DNA of 64,000 nt from Pristionchus mayeri (Eukaryota > Nematoda > Chromadorea > Rhabditida > Neodiplogasteridae): contig BTRK01000003.1 of the NCBI GenBank assembly GCA_036245805.1, positions 31,513,215 through 31,577,214 on the forward strand, given 5' to 3'. Within the stretch, counting starts at the first letter, position 1. Each line of letters opens with the position of its first letter. The notes below the pieces were generated by a model. That model was not told the origin of the DNA, did no database searches, and saw nothing but the letters and a program-made list of their open reading frames with translations. A program made the position numbers and the translations under genes. Below, piece by piece: positions 56,004 through 64,000 of this stretch.

Positions 56004-57432
56004 CAGTAGCGCCGGAAAGTATTCATACGATTTGATTTTTTCATATATCTTTCTCTGCAGTTGACTTAGCAAGTTAAATGTTGCAGCGCTATATAAAAAA
56101 ACCCATCGAAGAATACGATGCGAGTATTGCGTCATGACGTGCACCTTAACCGATTGCGTAGTGTTAGCGCAATCGAATTTCACTTTTTCAAACAGGCGTT
56201 ATTCTTATACAGAATTTTTCCAGCTTGTCAAACTTTTTCACGTTGGAGATAGGACCGTGGTCTATCCAAAATACAGATTTGAAGTTGCTGCTCTGTCGCA
56301 CATTGGCTGCAGCCATGCTGCAATATCGATGCCAAAAATTAATATATCGGCCCCTAGTCAAGCTAGAAACTGTTTCAAGGCATCAAAATGATCGTCGCCA
56401 TGTGTCCAGATTATCCTGATAATATATTATATCTCAATATTTGCCCTCAGGGCATGGAAAAATCACTTTTTCACATGACCACTTTTTGGAGATTCATAAC
56501 TTTCCGGCAAGTCTGTATAAAAATCTGATTTTTGCTTAGGCATGTTCAAAATGTCTTATATATATGATTCCCAACTTTTTAGAGTGTTTGGAAACTTTCC
56601 TTCCCGCGGCGTGCGGTTTTCGGAGGCACTTTCGAGTCCCCGACCCGCTATTTTTGTCTGCAGCTGTGCCCAAAGTTATTAAAACATTTCAAAAAAGTTG
56701 GGAATCGGTTATTCAGAACATGTTGGGCATGCACACATAATAACAATTGATTTCCTTAACTTTCCTACAAACTTGTTTCCGAAGGGTCATGCATTCACGA
56801 CCACGGCGCACCTCCGACAACCGAACGCCGCGGGCAGGAAAGATATCCAAACACTCTAAAAAGAATCATATATATAAGACATTTTGAACATGTCTAAGCA
56901 AAAACAAAAATTTTAACAGATTTCCCGAAAAGTTATGAACCTCCAAAAAGTGGTCATGTGAAAAAGTAATTTTTTCATGCCCTGAGGGTAAATATTGTGA
57001 TGTTGTGTTCATATTCTTAGGATTATCTGCACTCATGATGCCGATCATTTTGATGCTTTGAAACAGTCTCTAGCTTGACTAGGAACCGATATCTTAATTT
57101 TTGACATCGATTTTGCAGCATTGCTGCAGCCAATATGCGACAGAGCAGCAACTTCAAATTTGTATTCTGGATAGACCTCGGTCCTATCTCCAACGTCAGA
57201 AAGTTTGGCAAGCTGGAAAAATTTTGTTTAAGAATAACGGCTGTTTGAAAAAGTAAAATTCGATTGCGTCATCACTACGCAATCCGTTATGGTGCACGTG
57301 ATGACGCAATACTCGCATCGTATTCTTCGATGGGTTTACTATATAGCGCTACAATGTTGAACTTGCTAAGTCAACTGCAGAAAAAAGATAAATGAAAAAA
57401 TCAAATCGTATGAATACTTTCCGGCGCTTCTG
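56004..57432. mobile_element. 1.43-kb fold-back element of Tc1/mariner type, nested
   Basis: Ends CAGTAGCGCCGGAAAGTATT and its near-complement (CAGAAGCGCCGG), flanked by TA (56002-56003, 57433-57434). Arms of about 0.6 kb are centred near 56720. It interrupts the left arm of the surrounding element: AGAAGTA before it and TGTAGATGATA after it join to match the right arm near 57893-57912. Confidence 0.88.
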
Positions 57433-58232
57433 TATGTAGATGATATAAAAATATATAAACTGAATTCGAAGTGGCTTCAATTTGGCAATTTTTGCTCAAA
57501 CATGCCACTATGAAGAAAAAGTCAAAAAATTACTTTTTCGAACCTCCGATTTTTCTTCTTGTAACGTTCAAATATTGTTGTTGGTGAAAAGTATGAGTAG
57601 AAAATCGTGTTTGGGAGCAAGGTTCTACTCGCATTTTTTTATTAAAAATTTATATTCATAATTTTGCACAACTTTGAAATATCTTGGCACGTCGCGCTCA
57701 TCCTCGAAAAAACCTGCTCCAATACACGATTTTCTACTCATACTTTTCACCAACAACAACATTTGAACGTTACAAGAAGAGAAATCGGAGGTTCGAAAAA
57801 TTAATTTTTTGACTTTTTCCTCATAGTGGCATGTTCGAGCAAAAATTGCCAAATTGAAGCCACTTCGAATTCAGTTTATATATTTTTATATCATCTACAT
57901 AGAATTCTTCTTTCATAATTTGCATTAAAATTCTGAAGCACACTACCGCTTGATGGAGATAATATTTATTTTTTGACGGCAAAACAGGTTTTTCATCCGG
58001 TTCATTTTTATTTTTTGTCTAATCGAATTGCACAAAACATAATAGTTTCTGCAAATAATTGTCCGCACATTTTGAGCACAGTGCCATCTTTGAGCACAGT
58101 GCCATCTAGCTCATCTGGGAGCTGAGATACATCATAGCCGGATGCAAAACCGGAAAATTCCTAAAAGCCGGCTCTGGGACCAATGACGTATATTTTTCGA
58201 AATCTTACGTCTAGTGTATTCTAAAACTATAA

Positions 58233-59311
58233 CACACGTCTTCTGAGAGATCGCAGGTGGGGTTTGGCAAAAAAAATCGAAGATATAATATGTTTCCATT
58301 TTTGGCCTCAAACATGGCGAACCTCGTGTTTTCAAGCAAAATCGAAAATTTCACGATGCCATATTTTAGTAATTATCGCTCGTGGATATCTTTTCTTTCC
58401 GTTTTCAATGTTTTCAGACCTATTCATTCCGATTTCCATTGAAAAAACGAAGATTTCAATACTTCATAAAATCATGAAATCTGTGAAATTTCGTGAAAAA
58501 TGTGATTTTGTGAAGTATTGAAAACTTCGGGTTTTTCAATGTATATTTATACATATTTCCATTGAAAAACCTATTTATACATATTTCCATTGTATATTTA
58601 TACATATTTCCATTGAAAAACCCGAAGTTTTCAATACTTCACAAAATCACATTTTTCACGAAATTTCACAGATTTCATGATTTTATGAAGTATTGAAATC
58701 TTCGTTTTTTCAATGGAAATCGGAATGAATAGGTCTGAAAACATTGAAAACGGAAAGAAAAGATATCCATGAGCGATAATTACTAAAATATGGCATCATG
58801 AAATTTTCGATTTTGCTTGATTTTGATTGAGGCCAAAAATGGAAACATATTATATCTTCGATTTTCCTGAAAAAATGAAGCCTGGGGTAGAAAAGGTCGT
58901 ACGTTCAGAATATGGCGAAATCAGCTGGTCACTAATAGCTTTATTTTTCGCGACGGCCATTTTTATGCAATTTTTGATGATGAAAAATTGATTTTTTCAA
59001 CTTTTCATACTTTCATGTTTTACCGACACAAAAAGTGTCAACAAAAAAGTTAATCTACTCGTCGAGCGGATTCTTTATGTTTTTTCAGCGACCTTTTTAC
59101 TCCTCTGAAGCATTTTACTCTGAAGCATTGAATTTTTGAATTTTCAAAATTTCCAGAGCCGGCTTTTAGGCACTTTTCAATTCCCGGCTCCAAAATGTTA
59201 CATAATCGTTAGTGGGCCTCATACGTATCAAAATTTGGCAGAGATTGGACCACTTTGAACATTTTGTCAAACAGGGGGCTAAGATTCATGCAATCTCTCA
59301 GAAGACGTGTG
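58233..59311. mobile_element. 1.08-kb fold-back element with ATAA duplication, nested
   Basis: Ends CACACGTCTTCTGAGAGA and its complement match the element at 44167-46061, and the duplication is the same ATAA (58229-58232, 59312-59315). Removing it rejoins CTAAAACTATAA with TACGAGTCG, the exact complement of the host's left arm at 55675-55693. An inner palindrome is centred near 58567; the right side has about 400 bp not mirrored on the left. Confidence 0.88.
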
Positions 59312-59390
59312 ATAATACGAGTCGAATCTGGCAAAACTTTTTTTGAAAATGTTCCCGCACCCCTCCACTGACTCGTGATACACGTGTCAA

Positions 59391-60985
59391 AGAATGTAAC
59401 AAAATGAATGAACAATGCTTTAATAACTCACAAGGCCGCATTAGTCCTGTCTCGCTTTATTCGTCAGATTGGTTACTTCTGCGAACGAAAAATGGTGTAG
59501 GCATCTGAATCACAAAGATTGATTTCAATCATGGTATCTTGAAATATGGAAATTGAAGGGAATACCTCCGGAATAGCGGGGGTTGCATAGCTGATCTAGG
59601 TCTCAAGATGATGTGGTGATTACGATATTCTCCAATAGATGATATTCTCCAAAATTGCGCGTTATCAATTTCAGCGTGGGCTGTGCCTCAATCAGCTGTC
59701 AAAACTCCTATCGGGCCTGGGGTTAAGGGCACGCTCGAGAGAGCAGGAGCGATCGATCGATGGAATGGTTTCCTGAGGGACTCAGTTAATACGAAAACTT
59801 GACTAAGGAATTATAAATGGCCCGATCAGAAACCAACAAGCTTTATGGGCAGTAAACAGATAGGACCGTCTGGTTTGATGTGCAGGGAGGACTTTCTAGC
59901 AGACAGTGCCTCGCTCCCTTTCCCTCTTTCCCCCTCTCCCACTCATTTATAATGGTGTCTTCCCAGACGGAGAGGGGTGGGAGTGCAATAATCCGAATGG
60001 TTAATTGTAAGAGCAGAGGGATTGGGAGAAAGGGGATTTGGTGGGGTGGGGAGAGGGATGTCAAATGAGTTATTGAATGATCCATTATGTGAGTAGAACG
60101 GGTAGAGTTCTTGGTCTTTCACTAATTTCAGATCCTCCGTTCTATGAGATGAAGGTGATTTCGATTTCTTGTGTACCCTGGGCGCTTTCAGATTATAATC
60201 GATTGGCACACTCTTGAATGTGCATGTTGTTTGTATTAGGGTGGTTGAAATGGATCAACGGGTCGCTATTTGGGATGAGACGGTTAACCGTCCCCTCTGG
60301 CAGTCCTACCCTCTCTATTCACTGTGGAGAGAGACACTCTCTCGCCTCTCTCCCCCTCCCCTCACGGATGACCCATATGAGAGAGTAAACAAGACGGTTA
60401 ACCGTGATCCATTTCAGCCTCCCTAGTTTGTATGGATCTTGTACACTATACTAGGATGTGGGTCACTGCCCTCGGTTAGTAATGTATACCGAAAATTACG
60501 ATTCTTGGTGTGAGGTAGGCGTAAACGTCTGAGAACACGTGTGGTACAATTGTGGTACATTTTTTTAAGAGTTGGAAAGAGAGGCGGGATGATGGGCCAA
60601 GACTCTTCTGTTGTCGCTTTATAATGAGTCGAAGGCATAAGCGAGGGGTATTAGTGGAAACCGCTCCAAATAAGAGAGAAATGGGAGAGGGACCGCACGC
60701 GACGACTAACAAGGAATGGAACGACAACATGACTCAGCGAAATGATTAAAAAATCAGGAAGTGCGCATCACAATTTCTATAAAATGAAGAACGAGAGATG
60801 AAAACAAATTTTCCATACATTTTACGCTGCGAATGTGTGAAACAACTTGCCACAAAAATATATATGGAATAATTTTAAAAAAACAAAATCACAGATGCCA
60901 ACTAAATACATCTAAAGTAGTCGAACCGTATGAATCGAACCTACGTGGATGTAAATACTATTAATATTCAATGCGATTACGTTCA
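59391..60985. other. Intergenic stretch
   Basis: Begins with the continuation of the duplicated repeat (to about 59515). The rest holds CT-rich tracts and two copies of ACGGTTAACCGT (60280-60291 and 60394-60405). No exon or transposon end is recognised. Confidence 0.4.
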
Positions 60986-60989
60986 ACGC

Positions 60990-61590
60990 TTAGATGGATT
61001 TATTCCTACTAATAATCACAACTGCAAGAATATAAGCAAAATATACCAAGAATTTAACTCCGCTGTATATTTTTACATGGATGTGTCGCCTTTCGAACCT
61101 GAACAATTTCATTTAAAAACAAATATTTCAAAAAATAAATCTAGTTTTTGCAACACAAACCATACAGTTTTGCATGTATAACTCACCACCACAATAAACT
61201 GAAGATGTTGATTGAGAGATTTACGAACAATATGATATTGACTCCGGGAAATACGGATGAGAAAGTGCAGATAAGGTGATGGCACACCATCTCCACGCGC
61301 GTAAACTGAAAGGAAGATAAATTAATACTAATTTTATTAATTAAAATAATGATTGAAATTATATTATCACATTTAATGCTCTCCGAAGGAGGAAATCGGA
61401 TGGTTTCCCGTCCAGCGCCTATAAATGGGATGTTTTAACAGAAACAGTTGTGAAAAAAATACGGAAATATATTTGAATAAAGTATTCCACTTGCATTCAA
61501 TGCGGAAAGAAAGAAAGTTATGCCGACAAAGTGGTAAATCATTTGAAAAGCGATCAGTGCTCCGATCGGAACAGGATCAGATGAGTCCAT
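60990..61590 (-). CDS. Small multi-membrane-segment protein, copy F, 4 exons, 123 aa
   Basis: Exons 61495-61590, 61371-61418, 61187-61305 and 60990-61098 give 372 nt with all phases agreeing and no internal stop. The donor after exon 1 is GCAAGT rather than GTAAGT, a tolerated minor type; the fragment at 50037 has GTAAGT at this place. Layout: MDSSDPVPIG start, hydrophobic segment at 10-31 (ALIAFQMIYHFVG), polar exon-2 loop (DGKPSDFLLRR), hydrophobic 54-88 with CHHLICTFSSVF and PGVNIILFVNL, basic FERRH, then IYSGVKFLVYFAYILAVV at about 99-116 and a short basic tail. Family unrecognised; probably a membrane protein. The 119-nt third exon is the hallmark across all copies. Confidence 0.82.
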
Positions 61591-61735
61591 TGTCAGCGAA
61601 AATTTGAAAATGTTCTCAATCGTTTATGATGAATAAACACAAAATATCGAAATATGCTTTGTATCGAAAATCCCCCAAAAAATAGAATAATTGCAAACAT
61701 ACGAAATGTTCCGCGTTATTCAAAACGTAAATGTT

Positions 61736-61759
61736 AATTCACGCGCCTTTTTTGGACCC
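61736..61759 (-). promoter_or_regulatory. Shared upstream element (copy F)
   Basis: AATTCACGCGCCTTTTTTGG on the plus strand, then ACCC. A diverged version of the element, about 146 bp upstream of the copy F start. Confidence 0.5.
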
Positions 61760-62037
61760 GCGTCCCTATTGTTCACAGAAGTCAAGCTGTTTCATCTATT
61801 TTTTTAAATAAATAGATTTCGTAATGTAGAATTCTTTCTTTTTGGAAAATCTATCTTGCGAACAACATGGATAAGCGATAGCCATTTTGCAGGGCAACTT
61901 CGCGAATGAAGTACACCCAGAGACGCATCCATCGATAAATGTCAATGTTGCATAAACAATTCATTTATCAGTGAACGATTTTAAAACAATTCATAAGATA
62001 TTTATGAATGGGTATGATTCGGTCATCTTCGACTTGG

Positions 62038-62692
62038 TTACGTTCGAATCTTCGATTTTGAGCAAACCGCAACGATGCAAATTGCAAATGCATAAACGAA
62101 ATACACTGCTTGATTATTGGCACCGTATATTCTTACATGGATAGTTCGCCTGTTTAACCTGCAATAGCTTCAAAAGTACTTTTTTGGAAACTATATAATG
62201 TTGCCTTGAAACAGCTATTGATTTCAAATTTGATACCATGTTATATTCCATTTTCCTCATTTTTTGGGCGTTAATTCATGTATGATGTGACATTTTACGA
62301 GATTAATCCCTTACCACCACAATAAACTGTAAAGATCCATCGCGACATTTGAAATCAATACAGTATTAATTCCAATATATAATGACGGAACAGTGCATGT
62401 AATGTGATGTATCAGAATGCCGATATGAATTATCTGAGAACAAGAACAATTGACATTTTTAGATTCTGAATTATGCTCTGAAATCATAAATTTTTATGCA
62501 AAATTCTCACTTGTATCGATTGTTTTAGTGCATCTTCTTCTTGGGGAGTATCCTCTAGCGACTAAAAGTACGACTAATTGTAAAAATAAATAAATTCACT
62601 TACCAACGAAACTACAACCAACATATATCCGCAACTACATAGAGGAATTGATAAAATATTAATAGTTCTTCAAATAGAGATAGTTCCATCAT
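62038..62692 (-). pseudogene. Small membrane-protein family, copy G (frameshift in exon 1)
   Basis: Exons 62604-62692, 62511-62561 (SLEDTPQEEDALKQSIQ), 62315-62433 (119 nt, IIHIGILIHHITCTVPS) and 62038-62158 (40 codons, VRIYGANNQAVYFVYAFA, ending in TAA). Exons 2-4 are open and in phase. In exon 1, MMELSLFEELLIFYQFLYVV is followed by a TAG at 62612-62614. A shift of frame in the GCGGATATATG region would give MLVVVSL up to the donor in the right phase. So one small indel disables it, if the base calls are correct. Nearest relative: 51685-52081. Confidence 0.72.
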
Positions 62693-62833
62693 CAGCTGAA
62701 TCACAAAATATATATTGGGGATGATATCAAAACACATGGAAATTGAAAGATAACATACCGAGAAATGAGCGCTAATCACGAAAATATTGTACAACTTGCA
62801 TACTATATCCTTTCTCCTCGTGTTTGTGCATAC

Positions 62834-62851
62834 TAATCTCGCGCGTTCGCT
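62834..62851 (-). promoter_or_regulatory. Shared upstream element (copy G)
   Basis: TAATCTCGCGCGTTCGCT on the plus strand, about 140 bp upstream of the copy G start. Confidence 0.55.
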
Positions 62852-62899
62852 CAAATTTCATGTTCCACGTCTTAAATTCAGAAATGCACACGGTGTGCA

Positions 62900-64000
62900 T
62901 CCACTTCATCTCTTCCCTTACTCACTAATTCTTAGAAAATTCAAATCAACAATTTTTATATCTCTTGATATTTCGCAATTTCCTATGTTCACCAATATCT
63001 TTTCTCAACAGTATCTTCATTTTATCAACAAAGTAGCTTTCTCCGTTGGAAAAGCTTTGAAGAAAGTAAAATGATGTTTATGGATTGAATGCAAACAGCG
63101 TTGTTTGATTCAAATTGCACGATTGAATGAACATTCGAAACGAGAGTTGAATGTGGTAGCATACGAACAAGTCAAATTAGTACGCTCTACGAGTAAGAGG
63201 GCACATACGGATGAAAGCCTCCACTACATTCCATTTCTCTTTCTCGACTTCCTGATTGGCGATCACTTCATTCAGTGCGCCCATCTGTGAGATTGCAATA
63301 TTACTGGAGTAGGTGCAGGAACAGTAGTAATGGTAATTAGGGTAGGGTATTCGGAGCAGAATTGCGATATCAAAACCCCCTCCTCAAATTGCGCAATATG
63401 AAACATGTAGGAATTGCGCTATCGCAATTCTGTTCCGAATTGCCAACTCTAGTTGTCATCGTAATGGCGAAAGATCGAAGGAAAAAATCGAAACTCGAGA
63501 GTTTCAAATTTGAAATTGAACAAACCGTTCCCTCGAGGATCTCCCTCGTCATGGGATCCTTCCTGCAAAAACATGTTATTACACGGTTATAAATTCCCCC
63601 GGCACATTTGGTTCTGAGCTCTGTTCATCTCTCACTTCTGATTGTACGACGAGCCGTGTGCTGAAGTACCAAATCCAAGCGCAGCGACACCAACGACAGA
63701 AGAGAGTGCAACCCGGCGATACAACGGAGTAGCGAAACAGGATAGCATGGACCTGAAGTGACATGCTCTCCTCTCTTGGGAGATGGACATTCCGACTCGG
63801 ACTCGGGACTCCCGAGATAGGCATCCCCAGATAGAGTAGGAGTTCTCTCATTCCCTTAGTCAAGCAACCGCATATTGTAACAAGAGAGCGATAGCGCCTC
63901 TTGGATGCAACCTAACTTCGAACAGCAAGATAAAAACGGTGAGAAATAACGATTAGCAGATTTTAACTTTTTGATAGCACAGATATTCTGAGAGAAGGCA
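62900..64000. other. Right end of the window, nothing recognised
   Basis: Short open stretches on both strands without motifs, splice pattern or paralogues. A near-duplicate phrase, ATTGCG(C/A)TATCGCAATTCTG-like, occurs twice around 63362-63432 as an imperfect inverted repeat. No gene is called. Confidence 0.4.

Larger units (their letters stand above)
55605..59386. mobile_element. Fold-back element with TCAA duplication, hosting two more elements
   Basis: Ends CACGTGTATCACGAGTC and its complement, flanked by TCAA (55601-55604, 59387-59390); the empty site is near 49511. After removal of the two nested insertions the host is about 1.27 kb. It is almost entirely an inverted repeat, centred near 57670: for example AGTTTTAGAATACACTAG at 55687 pairs with its complement at 58211. 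No protein is encoded. Confidence 0.88.

Noticed and set aside
52621..61590. Small membrane-protein genes as a toxin-antidote system
   Set aside because: Small multi-segment membrane toxins are known in nematodes. However, no antidote partner, no divergent gene pair and no sequence link was seen, so there is no support beyond size and hydrophobicity.

Overview
The window reads as nuclear DNA of a free-living nematode. The grounds are AT-rich sequence, short exons and introns with TTTCAG-type acceptors, clustered seven-transmembrane chemoreceptor genes of Str- and Sri-like type, and mariner, RTE and CR1/jockey-like elements plus fold-back elements. The very short exons and tandem receptor paralogues suit a diplogastrid such as Pristionchus, but the species is inference. 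No operon, phage, CRISPR, rRNA or tRNA signal was seen.

Region 1 (1-19764) is one huge inverted repeat. Left arm 1-9634 and right arm 10127-19764 mirror each other around position about 9881, with a 492 bp spacer inside a CR1-like LINE. Each arm carries the same 5'-truncated chemoreceptor pseudogene. It is broken by an RTE-type LINE that still has a 951-residue open frame, a mariner-like insertion, a small TTAA-flanked MITE, a nonsense codon and a 2 bp deletion. The arms differ only by a few substitutions, one 7-bp repeat unit and homopolymer lengths.

Region 2 (20014-36820) is a receptor cluster. Two paralogous 11-exon genes on the minus strand look intact (20014-23573, 364 aa; 27605-31163, 353 aa). 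Between them lies a plus-strand Sri-like gene with a stop codon (25526-27201). Beyond are a minus-strand Str-type gene (32026-33794) and a decayed fifth receptor. Introns host a hAT-like element with a nested mariner-like element, and a dead mariner.

Region 3 (37373-63000) mixes fold-back transposons with a minus-strand tandem array of a small gene family that I do not recognise. It has four exons and encodes about 123-130 aa with several membrane segments, a CHHxIC motif, and an IYxGxKxLxYF-like C-terminal segment. Two copies look complete (52621-53288 and 60990-61590). At least seven others are pseudogenes or fragments. Seven copies share an upstream GCGCGAGATTC-type element on the gene strand. 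Two mariner copies with 339-codon transposase frames, each killed by a stop in neighbouring codons, sit in this array. At 55605-59386 a fold-back element has been entered by two other elements, one in each arm.

The genes do not form a pathway. The window is a rapidly turning-over accessory region in which chemosensory receptors and small membrane proteins duplicate and decay while transposons insert. The best candidates for something undescribed are the small membrane-protein family with its shared promoter element, the giant palindrome, and the fold-back families with 4-bp target duplications.
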